64,000 nt of DNA from Williamsia maris. GTDB taxonomy: Bacteria; Actinomycetota; Actinomycetes; Mycobacteriales; Mycobacteriaceae. The notes beneath the pieces are model-generated. The model was not told the origin of the DNA and made no database searches. It was given only the letters and a program-made list of their open reading frames with translations. Shown in pieces: positions 17,512-25,981 of this stretch. The position numbers were made by a program, and so were the translations under genes. The first letter of the stretch is position 1; the number at the start of each line of letters is the position of its first letter. The stretch covers positions 558,001 through 622,000 of the forward strand of contig NZ_JAMTCJ010000003.1 in the NCBI RefSeq assembly GCF_024171815.1, in the 5' to 3' direction.

Positions 17512-19014
17512 CTAGCGAGTCGCCCGACTACGGCCTGCGCCGGTGCCGGTGCCGCGGCGACCGCTGGCACCGTGGCTCGAGTCGGGACGCGCACCGCCGC
17601 CGCCGGTACGACGGGCAGGCGCGGACGAATCACCGGAGCTGGTGCTGTACGAGCGACCGGCCGAACCGGCGCTCGACGCACCGGAACGCTCACCGCGACC
17701 CGACGCCCCGCCACGACCGGCACCGGTACGGGGTGCACGGGCGCGCCCGTTCTGCGCTCCCCCGCCCTGGCCGCCACGACGACGTCCGCCGCCGGGCTGC
17801 TGCTGGGTTGCCGGCGGCGCCGCGCTCGGCGTCACGTGCGGTGCGATCTCGCCGACCAGGTCGGTGACATCGGGCGACTGCGCGGTGACCCGGCTCGGGG
17901 CCACGTCGATGGCAGCCTTCTTCAGCAGGCGACGCAGGTCGGCGCGCTGCTCGGGAAGGGCGATGGTGACGACGTCGCCTGCGTTGCCCGCGCGGGCGGT
18001 ACGGCCCGAACGGTGCAGGTAGGCCTTGTGCTCGGCCGGCGGGTCGACGTGGATGACGAGCTCGACGTCGTCGACGTGCACGCCTCTGGCGGCGACGTCG
18101 GTGGCGACGAGAACGCGGACCGACCCCTCACCGAACGCGGCGAGGTTGCGATCACGCTGCGGCTGCGACAGGTTGCCGTGCAGATCGACCGCGGGGATAC
18201 CCGACGCGGTCAGCTTCTTCGCGAGCTTCTTGGCCTGGTGCTTGGTCCGCATGAACAGGATGCGACGGCCGGTACCCGAGGCGAGGACGTCGATGAGGTC
18301 GTTCTTCGACGAGGTGTCGGACACCTCGAACACGTGGTGGGTCATCGCGGCGACAGGCGAGTTGGCCTCGTCGACCGAGTGCATGACCGGGTTGTGCATG
18401 AAGCGGCGGACCAGCTTGTCCACCCCGTTGTCCAGGGTCGCCGAGAACAGCAGACGCTGTCCGTTCTCCGGGGTCTTGGTCAGGATGCGGGTCACCGCGG
18501 GAAGGAACCCGAGGTCGGCCATGTGGTCGGCCTCGTCGATGACGGTCACCTCGATCTCGTCGAGGGTCAGGTGGCGCTGGTCGAGCAGGTCCTCGAGACG
18601 GCCCGGGCAGGCGACGACGATGTCGACGCCACCCTGCAGCGCGTCGACCTGGCGACGCTGGTTCACGCCGCCGAAGATCGTCGTGGTGCGCATGCCGTAG
18701 ACCGCGGCGAGCGGCGCGAGGACCGCGTCGATCTGGGTGGCCAGCTCACGGGTGGGGGCCAGGACCAGCGCGCGGGGCTTACCGCGGCGACGGGTCCCGC
18801 CGGAGCCGTCGGCACCGATGCGCGCGACGAGCGGGATGGAGAAGGCGAGGGTCTTGCCGGAACCGGTCTTTCCACGACCCAGGACGTCACGGCCCGCGAG
18901 GGTGTCGGGGAGGGTGTCGATCTGGATGGGGAAGGCTTCGGTCTTTCCCTCGGCCGCAAGTGAGGCGACGAGGGGTGCGGGCACGCCGAGCGCGCCGAAT
19001 TCAGTGTGGGTCAC
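17512..19014 (-). CDS. DEAD-box ATP-dependent RNA helicase (RhlE-like)
   Basis: This 500-residue helicase shows the Q motif (FGALGVPAPLVASLAAEGKTEAFPIQ), motif I GKTGSGKT, motif Ia PTRELATQI, motif II VIDEADHM and motif III LFSATL. In domain 2 it shows VLVATDVAARGVHVDDVELVIHVD and HRSGRTARAG. The last roughly 100 residues are a Gly/Arg/Ser-rich RGG-like tail that should bind RNA. It probably remodels RNA in ribosome assembly, cold response or mRNA decay. GTG at 19014 is chosen because GAAAGG lies six bases upstream; ATG at 19032 (with GGAG) is an alternative. Confidence 0.92.
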   Translation of the reverse strand: MTHTEFGALGVPAPLVASLAAEGKTEAFPIQIDTLPDTLAGRDVLGRGKTGSGKTLAFSIPLVARIGADGSGGTRRRGKPRALVLAPTRELATQIDAVLAPLAAVYGMRTTTIFGGVNQRRQVDALQGGVDIVVACPGRLEDLLDQRHLTLDEIEVTVIDEADHMADLGFLPAVTRILTKTPENGQRLLFSATLDNGVDKLVRRFMHNPVMHSVDEANSPVAAMTHHVFEVSDTSSKNDLIDVLASGTGRRILFMRTKHQAKKLAKKLTASGIPAVDLHGNLSQPQRDRNLAAFGEGSVRVLVATDVAARGVHVDDVELVIHVDPPAEHKAYLHRSGRTARAGNAGDVVTIALPEQRADLRRLLKKAAIDVAPSRVTAQSPDVTDLVGEIAPHVTPSAAPPATQQQPGGGRRRGGQGGGAQNGRARAPRTGAGRGGASGRGERSGASSAGSAGRSYSTSSGDSSAPARRTGGGGARPDSSHGASGRRGTGTGAGRSRATR

Positions 19015-19032
19015 AAAATGCCTTTCGGGCAT

Positions 19033-19455
19033 CGGACTCCGCGGAACATCCCGGGATCACCGGGTGACGTGAAGTCGTGGCGAACACGCAGGCGTGCGCG
19101 TTCGTTCGCCGTACGAAGGAATCGACTCACCGAGACATCGGCGGTGAAGAAGCGTTCTACGACGCGAGCGGCTCAGGGAATCCCAACGAGCCTTTCGGTG
19201 ACCAGAGTAGCCGACGAAACCGGCGGACGACCGACCGCGAGGAGTCGCGTACGACACATTCCGTCCCCGCGGCTCTGATCGGACGTAATCCGGGCATTAG
19301 TCCAGTTTGTTTATCGGCGTCGCTCGCAGAAGGCGATAAAAAACCCATTCTCGGAACGCAACGAGGGAAGGGAATAGCAGTTGTTTGCCCAATTAGTACA
19401 TGTCGCCTAATGTTTCCATCGTCAGACGGCAGTGATTGGAAGGACCCCGGAGAAT
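19033..19455. promoter_or_regulatory. Intergenic region upstream of lsr2
   Basis: This gap of about 420 bp contains no supported gene. Its right half (about 19280-19450) is clearly AT-richer than the rest of the window, with AGTTTGTTTATCG, GCGATAAAAAACCC, GTTGTTTGCCCAATTAG and CGCCTAATG. It must carry the lsr2 promoter and probably Lsr2's own AT-rich binding site, since Lsr2 prefers such DNA. The left half carries the helicase promoter. Confidence 0.6.
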
Positions 19456-19794
19456 ATGGCCAAAAAGCAGATAGTTCAGTTCATCGACGACATCGACGGC
19501 AAGGTGCTGGAGGAATTCGAAACTGTCCGCTGGTCGCTCGACGGGCGTCAGTACGAGTTCGACACCTCGCCCAAGCACGCACAGCAGTTCCGCGATTCCC
19601 TCGTGAAGTACGTCGAGGCATCGCGGTCGGTCGCAGGACGCCGCGGGAAGCGCGCCCTGGTGCCCGCCGGCGCGACTCGCTCCAAGGAGCAGACGCAGGC
19701 GATTCGGGACTGGGCCAACAGCAACGGCTATGAGGTCAGCAACCGCGGTCGGATCCCCATCGAGGTCGTCGACGCGTTCGAGGCCTCGCACTGA
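19456..19794 (+). CDS. lsr2: Lsr2 nucleoid-associated xenogeneic silencer
   Basis: This 112-residue protein has the same length as Mycobacterium tuberculosis Lsr2. The N-terminal oligomerisation domain is MAKKQIVQFIDDIDG and TVRWSLDGRQYEFDTS. A basic linker follows, and the C-terminal DNA-binding domain has IRDWANSNGYEVSNRGRIP, with the minor-groove contact R97-G98-R99. Lsr2 binds AT-rich, often acquired, DNA and bridges or silences it, like H-NS. The ATG at 19456 matches the family N-terminus; a GTG upstream at 19432 would add eight non-conserved residues. Confidence 0.97.
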   Translation: MAKKQIVQFIDDIDGKVLEEFETVRWSLDGRQYEFDTSPKHAQQFRDSLVKYVEASRSVAGRRGKRALVPAGATRSKEQTQAIRDWANSNGYEVSNRGRIPIEVVDAFEASH

Positions 19795-19841
19795 CCTGCC
19801 ATCGGCGCTGATCACGGGGGCGGCGCCGCTGCACCGAAACA

Positions 19842-19884
19842 AATCGGTCACCCACTTCGCGGATTGCGGAGTGAGTGACCGATT
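19842..19884. terminator. Long stem-loop downstream of lsr2
   Basis: Two 19-base arms, beginning AATCGGTCAC and ending GTGACCGATT, pair with only two mismatches around the five-base loop GGATT. The structure sits between the lsr2 stop and the convergent MFS gene. It probably ends transcription from both sides, though the stem is longer than a typical terminator. Confidence 0.6.
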
Positions 19885-19998
19885 CGCTTGTCTGCTTCGA
19901 CCGCCCCGTGAACAATTCCGTACTGAACGGTATTGAAATCCACTCGCGATCACTGCTGTACGCGATTCCGCGACTTTCTTTCGCGGCCCCGCTTCGCC

Positions 19999-21348
19999 TC
20001 AGTTGTTGACGAGATCCTTCACCGAGTCGGGAACCGTGGTCCCGAGCATCGGCGTGGGGACGTCCTTGGTTTCTTTCGCAGTCGATGCGGCGACGGCGGC
20101 GATGATCGCGATCACCGCGGTGAAGACACTGATCACCACCCAGCCCCCCTCGGCGACCCCGCCCAGGGCGGTCACGATGGTCGGCGCGAAGCCGGCGACC
20201 AGGAACCCCAACTGTGTACCGATGGCCACGCCGGAGAAACGCACCTGCGTGCTGAACATCTCGCCGTAGAACGAGGGCCAGACCGCGTTGGCCGCGGCGT
20301 AGCCGAAGGCGAAGGTGGCCACCGCCAGGGCGAACGTCAGCGGTTGATTGCCGCCGCTCATCGAGAGCATGTAGAACGGCATCAGCGCCGCCGACGACAG
20401 CGCGCCGTAGATGAAGACGGGCTTGCGTCCGATGCGATCGGCCAGCTTGCCGAACAGCGGTTGGGTGACCAGGGCGACGACATTGGCCACCACGACCAAC
20501 CACAGCGTGATGTCGGCGGGCAACCCGACCTCTTTGCCGTACGCGATCGCCAGGTTGGCGAACACCGTCGACACCGCGGCGATGAAGGCGCAGAACACCA
20601 CTCGCAGGACATCGGCCCAGTGATTGCGCATCAGGTCGACCACCGGCAGCTTCGCGATGGCGCCGTTCGCCTTGGCGTCGGCGAACTCCGGGGGCTCGGC
20701 CAGGCTGCGCCGGATGAGGTAGGCGACGACGACGACGACCGCGCTGAACCAGAACGGCACCCGCCAGCCCCAGCTGAACTTCGCCTCGTCGGGCAGGGCC
20801 ATGAACGGGATCATCACCAGTGAGGCGAGGATCAGTCCGCCCTGGGTCCCGGTCAGCGTCCACGATGTGTAGAAGGACCGCTGGTGGTCCGGTGCGTGCT
20901 CGAGCGTCAGCGAACTGGCGCCGGCCTGCTCACCGGCCGCCGAGAGTCCCTGCGCCAACCGACACAGGACCAGCAGACCCGGTGCGGCCCAACCGATCGC
21001 GTCGAAGGTGGGCAGACAGCCGATCACGAACGTCGACACGCCCATCATGACGAGCGAGAACATCAGGACCTTCTGACGGCCGACCCGATCACCGAAGTGG
21101 CCCAGGACCACCGCGCCGAGTGGACGCGCGATGTAGGCCACGCCGAAGGTCGCGAACGACATGACCAGACCGGCCTTGTCGTCGTTGGGGAAGAAGACCT
21201 GCGGAAAGATCAGTGCCGCTGCGGTTCCGAACAGGAAGAAGTCGTAGTACTCGACCGCGCTGCCCATGAAGCTGGCCAGCGCCGCACGCTTGGGCGTCTT
21301 GCCGCCTCGGCCGCCGGGTTCGTCGATTGTCCTCACAGTGGTACTCAT
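19999..21348 (-). CDS. MFS transporter of the metabolite:H+ symporter (MHS) family, probable shikimate/quinate uptake
   Basis: This 449-residue protein has 12 predicted helices. The MHS/ShiA-type signatures are SFMGSAVEYYDFFLFGTAAALIF, GVAYIARPLGAVVLGHFGDRVGRQ, RLAQGLSAAGEQAGASSL and WGWRVPFWFSA. The start at 21348 has AGGAG upstream. It lies 7 bases downstream of the shikimate dehydrogenase gene in the same orientation. That context, together with the facing dehydroshikimate dehydratase, suggests it imports shikimate, quinate or dehydroshikimate. The substrate is inferred from context. Confidence 0.85.
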   Translation of the reverse strand: MSTTVRTIDEPGGRGGKTPKRAALASFMGSAVEYYDFFLFGTAAALIFPQVFFPNDDKAGLVMSFATFGVAYIARPLGAVVLGHFGDRVGRQKVLMFSLVMMGVSTFVIGCLPTFDAIGWAAPGLLVLCRLAQGLSAAGEQAGASSLTLEHAPDHQRSFYTSWTLTGTQGGLILASLVMIPFMALPDEAKFSWGWRVPFWFSAVVVVVAYLIRRSLAEPPEFADAKANGAIAKLPVVDLMRNHWADVLRVVFCAFIAAVSTVFANLAIAYGKEVGLPADITLWLVVVANVVALVTQPLFGKLADRIGRKPVFIYGALSSAALMPFYMLSMSGGNQPLTFALAVATFAFGYAAANAVWPSFYGEMFSTQVRFSGVAIGTQLGFLVAGFAPTIVTALGGVAEGGWVVISVFTAVIAIIAAVAASTAKETKDVPTPMLGTTVPDSVKDLVNN

Positions 21349-21355
21349 CGTTCTC

Positions 21356-22240
21356 CTACTTCGCTGAACTGGTGGGTGAATTCGAGCCGGCGAGGGCACG
21401 AAAGTGGCGGGTCATGCGCTCGGCGTCGGGAGTGATCCCCGTGATGAGCTCGAAGGCGGTGCTCGCCTGGTGCACGGCCATTCCGCCGCCGTCGAGGGTC
21501 CGGCATCCGGCGGCGCGTGCGGCGACGAGCAGTGCGGTGTCGAGCGGCCGGTAGACGATGTCGGCGACCCACAGATCCGGGTGCAACAGCGCGATGTCGA
21601 ACGGCGTCCCGGGGTGATCGGCCATCCCGGTCGGCGTGGCGTGCACGACGCCGTCGGCCGCGGGCAGCAGCACCGACAGCTTGTCGAACGACGACGCCTC
21701 GACCCGAACCTCGGGATGACGTGCGGCGAGGTCCGTGCTCAGCGCGGTGGCGCGGTCGTCGTCGATGTCGACGACGGTGAGATGGTCGGTGCCGATGCTC
21801 AGCAGCGCGTGGCCGACGGCCGCGCCCGCTCCCCCGGCGCCGATCAGCACGACGCTGTCGGTCCGGGCGCCGGGCAGTCCCTGGGCGAAGCCGGTCGCGA
21901 ACCCGGGGGCGTCGGTGTTGTGGCCGACGGTGCGGGTCGCCTCGAAGAGAACGGTGTTGACCGCTCCGAGTGCGGCCGCGGCGTCATCGAGCGCATCGAG
22001 GTGGTCGATCACCAGCTGCTTGCACGGATGGGTGATGTTGAGCGCGTCGAATCCGAGCGCACGGGCCCAGTCGAGGATCTCGCCGATGCGCTCGGGCTCC
22101 ACCCCGATCGTCGGGAGGTCGATGGTGCGGTAGATGTAGTCGAGTCCGTGGGCACGGCCTTCGGCCATGTGCAGCGCGGGCGTCAGAGACGGTCCGACAC
22201 CCTGGCCGACGAGCCCGACGAGATAGGGATGAGAAGTCAC
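21356..22240 (-). CDS. Quinate/shikimate dehydrogenase
   Basis: This 294-residue AroE-superfamily protein has the substrate-site motif SLTPALHMAEGRAHG, the catalytic lysine in LNITHPCKQLVIDHLD and the aspartate in GHNTDAPGFA. The dinucleotide fold is VLIGAGGAGAAVGHALLS, and the C-terminus has LDGGGMAVHQ. The sequence resembles the catabolic QsuD/YdiB branch (NAD-linked, acting on quinate or shikimate) more than biosynthetic AroE, which fits the neighbours. It is first in a two-gene leftward operon with the MHS transporter. Its start lies 18 bases from a TetR-type palindrome. Confidence 0.9.
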   Translation of the reverse strand: MTSHPYLVGLVGQGVGPSLTPALHMAEGRAHGLDYIYRTIDLPTIGVEPERIGEILDWARALGFDALNITHPCKQLVIDHLDALDDAAAALGAVNTVLFEATRTVGHNTDAPGFATGFAQGLPGARTDSVVLIGAGGAGAAVGHALLSIGTDHLTVVDIDDDRATALSTDLAARHPEVRVEASSFDKLSVLLPAADGVVHATPTGMADHPGTPFDIALLHPDLWVADIVYRPLDTALLVAARAAGCRTLDGGGMAVHQASTAFELITGITPDAERMTRHFRALAGSNSPTSSAK

Positions 22241-22257
22241 GATCCTGGGTCCTCACT

Positions 22258-22277
22258 AATGTACGAACTAGTACGTT
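22258..22277. promoter_or_regulatory. TetR-type operator upstream of the shikimate dehydrogenase operon
   Basis: AATGTAC-GAACTA-GTACGTT is an inverted repeat with 7-base arms (one mismatch) and a 6-base spacer. It has the same arm sequence and spacing as the site at 23034-23053. It lies just upstream of the leftward shikimate dehydrogenase gene. Confidence 0.75.
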
Positions 22278-22338
22278 CAGTGAGTAGAGCACTGTGGTGT
22301 GCGTCTCGTCAAGGATTTTGTGTGAGCGGGGTCTCGCC

Positions 22339-22980
22339 CTAGTGGGTGGTCAGCCAGCCCACGACGACTTCGCCGATCATGCGGCGCAGGTGCGCACGCT
22401 GCGACACCTCACCGAAGTCGACGCCGAACAGAAAACCGAAGGTGTGCCGGTTGGCGACCTGGAAGACGCAGTAGGAACTGATGACGATGTGCACGTCGAG
22501 CGCCTCGACGTCGTCGCGGAACAGCTTCTTCTCGCGGCCCCTGACCAGGATGTCGTCGAGCAGTGAGGTGGCCGGCCGCGAGATCTCACGCAACGACTCG
22601 AGGCGATTGATGTACGCGCCCCGATGGATGTTCTCGATCGACACCAGGCGGATGAAGTCCTGGTGGGCGATGTGATGGTCGAAGGTGAGCTCGGCGAGAC
22701 GCCGGATGGCCTCCACCGGATCGACGTGGTCGACCTGGAGTTTCTGCTCCGCCTCGCGGATACCCAGGTAGGCGTTCTCGAGAACGGCGAGGTACAGGCC
22801 CTCCTTGCCGCCGAAGTAGTAGTAGATCATCCGCTTGGTGGTGCTGGTCCGCTCGGCGATGACGTCGACGCGGGCGCCCGAGTAGCCGGACTCGGCGAAC
22901 ACCTCGGTGGCGACCTTCAGCAGCTCCGTGCGCGTGCGCGCGGCGTCGCGCTGGAGCTCGGGTCGCGGTTGGTCGGTCAC
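22339..22980 (-). CDS. TetR/AcrR family regulator of the quinate/shikimate genes
   Basis: This 213-residue TetR-type repressor has the helix-turn-helix SGYSGARVDVIAERTSTTKRMIYYYFGGKEGLYLAVLE near the N-terminus. An alpha-helical ligand domain follows, with TFDHHIAHQDFIRLVSIENIHRGAYI. GTG at 22980 is chosen because it opens MTDQPRPELQRDAARTRTELL, a typical TetR beginning. It lies between the leftward shikimate dehydrogenase operon and the rightward dehydratase gene. Matching palindromes stand at both promoters, so it most likely represses both and responds to a pathway intermediate. Confidence 0.9.
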   Translation of the reverse strand: MTDQPRPELQRDAARTRTELLKVATEVFAESGYSGARVDVIAERTSTTKRMIYYYFGGKEGLYLAVLENAYLGIREAEQKLQVDHVDPVEAIRRLAELTFDHHIAHQDFIRLVSIENIHRGAYINRLESLREISRPATSLLDDILVRGREKKLFRDDVEALDVHIVISSYCVFQVANRHTFGFLFGVDFGEVSQRAHLRRMIGEVVVGWLTTH

Positions 22981-23033
22981 GGTGCGCAGCCTACTGGGGC
23001 CTCGCCGTGATCGCCCCAAAGCCCGACGACGCT

Positions 23034-23053
23034 AATGTACTTTTTGGTACATT
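23034..23053. promoter_or_regulatory. TetR-type operator upstream of the dehydroshikimate dehydratase gene
   Basis: AATGTAC-TTTTTG-GTACATT is a perfect inverted repeat with 7-base arms and a 6-base spacer. It lies between the TetR gene and the rightward dehydratase gene, and would control one or both. Its partner is at 22258-22277. Confidence 0.8.
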
Positions 23054-23077
23054 GCGGATTCCGACAGGAGATCCCCA

Positions 23078-24895
23078 ATGCGCACCTCGATTGCCACCGT
23101 CTCACTCAGCGGCGGACTCGCCGAGAAACTGCAGGCCTGTGCAGACGCCGGGTTCGACGGGGTCGAGATCTTCGAACCCGACCTCATCGCCGGCGACCGC
23201 AGCCCGGAGGAGATCCGTGCCCTCGCGGCGCGGCTCGGCCTCACCCTCGACCTGTATCAGCCCCTGCGCGACATCGAGGGGGTCGACGAGGCCACGTTCG
23301 CCGAGAACCTCCGTCGTGCCGGCGCCACGTTCGCCACCGCAGCACGCCTGGGCATCGACACCGTGCTCGTGTGCAGCAACGTCGCGACCGCCACCGTCGA
23401 TTCCGACGACGTGTCGGCCGCCCAGTTGCGTCGCCTCGGCGAGGTCGCGTCGACGCACGGCGTGCGGGTGGCGTTCGAGGCCCTCGCCTGGGGGCGGTTC
23501 GTCGACGACTACCGCCGGGCGTGGCGCATCGTCGAGTTGGCCGACCACCCGTCGGTCGGGGTGTGTCTCGACAGCTTCCATGTGCTGTCCCGCGGTCACG
23601 ATCCGTCCGCGATCGCCGACATCCCCGGCGACAAGATCTTCTATCTCCAGTTGGCCGACGCGCCGGCGCTGAGCATGGACGTGCTGTCGTGGAGCCGACA
23701 TCACCGACTGTTCCCCGGCGAGGGTGCTTTCGATCTGACCACGTTCACCGCGCACGTGCTCTCCACCGGTTTCGACGGGCCGTTGTCGCTGGAGGTCTTC
23801 AACGACACCTTCCGTCAGACCGATCCCGACCGGACCGCCGTCCACGCGCTGCGGTCGCTGCTCTGGCTACAGGACAAGGTCGCCCACCACCCGCAACAGT
23901 CCGCGGCGTCCCACCTCTTCCCGGTCGCCGACGCCGAGCCCGCGGTGGGTTTCGACTTCGTCGAGGTCAAGGCCGAGGACACCAGCGAGGTGGAGGTGGT
24001 CCTCGATCAACTCGGCTTCACCGCGCGCGGACGCCACCGCACCAAGCCGGTGTCGCTGTGGGTCGCGGGAGCGGCGCGCGTCGTCCTCAACGAACAGCTC
24101 GCCCGCGACCAGGCCCCGCACATCGCGGCGGTCGGTCTGGCCGTCCCCGACGCCGATGCGACGACGCGCCGCGCCGTCGACCTGATGGCGCCGAGAGCGT
24201 TTCGACGCACCTACGGCTCCGAGCAACCGTTGGGTTCCGCGGTGGCGCCCGACGGCTCGGAGATCTTCTGGTCGACCGCGTCGGCGGACGGGTCACACCC
24301 GGCCTGGGTCGACGAGTTCACCGACGGTGCGCCCGCCGACCCCGCCTCACCGGTGCGGGTCATCGATCACGTCAATCTGACCCAGCCGTGGCAGACCGCA
24401 GACGAGGCAGTGCTGTTCTACACCAGCGTGTTCGGTTTCTCGGCCGATGCGCCCACCGAGGTCGCCGGGCCCACCGGGCTGATCCGCAGTCAGGTGATGC
24501 GCACCGCCGACGGCGCCGTCCGACTGCCGCTCAACGTCGCTCCCCATGTGCTCAGCGGATCGGCCCCGACTCAGCACGTGGCCTTCGCGTGCACCGACGT
24601 TCTCGGGGTCGCGCGCGCGGCCCGGGCTCGCGGGCTGCCGTTCCTGCCGGTGCCGGACAACTACTACGACTACGTCGCGGGCAAGTTCGGCGTCGACGCG
24701 TCGGTCGTCGCCGAGCTGCGCGAGCTCGATCTGCTCTACGACCGCGACACCGACGGCGAGTTCGTGCACTTCTACACCCGCACGGTGGGCAACGTGTTCT
24801 TCGAGTTCGTCGAGCGACGTGGCCACTACGACGGTTACGGGGCCGACAACGCTCCGGTGCGACTCGCCGCCCAGAGACGGGACACGGCGAGGTAG
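23078..24895 (+). CDS. 3-dehydroshikimate dehydratase fused to a 4-hydroxyphenylpyruvate dioxygenase-like domain (QsuB/QuiC type)
   Basis: This 605-residue protein has two domains. Residues 1-270 form an AP-endonuclease-2/xylose isomerase-like TIM barrel. E134 (AFEALAWG), D165 (VCLDSFHVL), Q191 (LQLADAP) and E239 (LSLEVFND) fall at the positions known for the metal site of QuiC1-type enzymes. Residues about 290-605 form a vicinal-oxygen-chelate, HPPD-like domain with RVIDHVNLTQ, QHVAFACTDV and FFEFVERRGHY. The enzyme converts 3-dehydroshikimate to protocatechuate, feeding the beta-ketoadipate pathway. The role of the fused domain is not settled. An operator-like palindrome ends 24 bases before the ATG. 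Confidence 0.92.
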   Translation: MRTSIATVSLSGGLAEKLQACADAGFDGVEIFEPDLIAGDRSPEEIRALAARLGLTLDLYQPLRDIEGVDEATFAENLRRAGATFATAARLGIDTVLVCSNVATATVDSDDVSAAQLRRLGEVASTHGVRVAFEALAWGRFVDDYRRAWRIVELADHPSVGVCLDSFHVLSRGHDPSAIADIPGDKIFYLQLADAPALSMDVLSWSRHHRLFPGEGAFDLTTFTAHVLSTGFDGPLSLEVFNDTFRQTDPDRTAVHALRSLLWLQDKVAHHPQQSAASHLFPVADAEPAVGFDFVEVKAEDTSEVEVVLDQLGFTARGRHRTKPVSLWVAGAARVVLNEQLARDQAPHIAAVGLAVPDADATTRRAVDLMAPRAFRRTYGSEQPLGSAVAPDGSEIFWSTASADGSHPAWVDEFTDGAPADPASPVRVIDHVNLTQPWQTADEAVLFYTSVFGFSADAPTEVAGPTGLIRSQVMRTADGAVRLPLNVAPHVLSGSAPTQHVAFACTDVLGVARAARARGLPFLPVPDNYYDYVAGKFGVDASVVAELRELDLLYDRDTDGEFVHFYTRTVGNVFFEFVERRGHYDGYGADNAPVRLAAQRRDTAR

Positions 24896-24924
24896 GTCCG
24901 CCGGCGCACCTCGCATCGGGCACG

Positions 24925-24956
24925 AAAAAACCCGCCGACCTGGTGGTCGGCGGGTT
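24925..24956 (-). terminator. Terminator downstream of tRNA-Ala
   Basis: The arms AACCCGCCGACC and GGTCGGCGGGTT pair perfectly around TGGT. On the minus strand they are followed by a run of six T residues, a classical intrinsic terminator for the leftward tRNA. The hairpin may also stop the rightward dehydratase transcript. Confidence 0.85.
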
Positions 24957-24962
24957 CTCGGG

Positions 24963-25035
24963 TGGAGCTAAGGGGACTCGAACCCCTGACCCCCACACTG
25001 CCAGTGTGGTGCGCTACCAGCTGCGCCATAGCCCC
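24963..25035 (-). tRNA. tRNA-Ala (anticodon GGC)
   Basis: The 73-base cloverleaf reads leftward. The acceptor stem pairs GGGGCTA with TAGCTCC (one G-U), the D arm is GCGC-AGCTGGTA-GCGC, and the anticodon stem CCACA/TGTGG holds loop CTGGCAG (anticodon GGC, codon GCC). The T arm is AGGGG-TTCGAGT-CCCCT. Discriminator A is at 24963 and the CCA end is not encoded. A T-tailed terminator follows. Confidence 0.95.
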
Positions 25036-25131
25036 GTGTTCAGTTGTCCGCACCCCGGTGTTCACCGGCATACGGTCCGAGGCGAAATTACCCCATCGGC
25101 GCGGTCGGGTCCAAATCCCCCGCCCGCACGA

Positions 25132-25878
25132 TCAGTTCTCGTCCGCGCCACCGGCCAGCAGCGTCTGCAGCCACTGCGGGCCACTGAGCAGGTCGGCGAC
25201 CGGCTGACCACCACTGAGCACGCTCGGGGTGCCGACCTGTCCGTTGAGCGACTTCGACAGCTGCGTCGTGGACTGGTCGGCGGCCTCGTTGGCCGCCTGG
25301 ATCTTCGTGCCCGCGGTGATGCACTGCTGTGCGGCCGGTGTCGCACCCACGGCAGCCGCCTTCTGGGCGAGCGCCGCGTTGTCCGGGTCGTCGCCACCCT
25401 CGGGTGGCTGCTCGACGTAGAGCTTGCTGTGGAACTTCAGGAACGTGTCCTGGTTGCCGCCCTCGGCGACGCACAGCGCCGCACCCGCCGCACGGGAGGA
25501 GTAGTCACCCGAACCCGAGTTGCGATTGAGGAACGTCAGGAAGTGGTAGCGGACCCGCAATTTGCCCGCGGTGGCGGCGTCGATCATGGACTGACCCGAC
25601 TGCGCCTCGAACTGCTTGCACACCGGGCACTGGAAGTCCTCGAAGACGTCGATCGTGTGCGGCGCGTCGGCGCGACCGATGATCAGGCTGGCGTTCTGCG
25701 CCAACACATTCGGGTCGGCCTCACCCTTGTTGCGCTGGTTGTTCCAGATCACCCCGCCCACCACGACGGCGGCGATCACCACGACGGCGACCGCGGCGAG
25801 CAGATAGGTGGTGGTGCTCGACGTCTTCTGCGGCTGATATTTCGCACGCTGTCGAGCCGAGGACTTCTTCTCCGCCAT
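25132..25878 (-). CDS. DsbA-family thioredoxin-fold membrane-anchored oxidoreductase
   Basis: This 248-residue protein has a basic N-terminus and a single membrane anchor (TYLLAAVAVVVIAAVVVGGVIW). A thioredoxin-fold Thioredoxin_4/DsbA-like domain follows, with the redox motif EDFQCPVCKQFE. The middle has ALCVAEGGNQDTFLKFHSKLY and the cis-proline region is VGTPSVLSGGQPV. It should act outside the membrane in disulfide formation or protein quality control, like other actinobacterial CPxC-motif Dsb proteins. ATG at 25878 is used; a GTG directly before it is also in frame. Confidence 0.9.
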   Translation of the reverse strand: MAEKKSSARQRAKYQPQKTSSTTTYLLAAVAVVVIAAVVVGGVIWNNQRNKGEADPNVLAQNASLIIGRADAPHTIDVFEDFQCPVCKQFEAQSGQSMIDAATAGKLRVRYHFLTFLNRNSGSGDYSSRAAGAALCVAEGGNQDTFLKFHSKLYVEQPPEGGDDPDNAALAQKAAAVGATPAAQQCITAGTKIQAANEAADQSTTQLSKSLNGQVGTPSVLSGGQPVADLLSGPQWLQTLLAGGADEN

Positions 25879-25981
25879 CACCGCTGTCCTTCGCCGTCAT
25901 CCACTGAGCACCCGCACGTCACGTCGCTACATTAGTCAACCCCGACTGAGAGAAATCTGAGCGTTCGGTGCCCCGTCGCGC

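Noticed and set aside
24963-25035. tRNA-Ala as an attachment site for an integrated element
   Set aside because: No integrase, no second partial copy of the tRNA 3' end and no composition shift were seen nearby.
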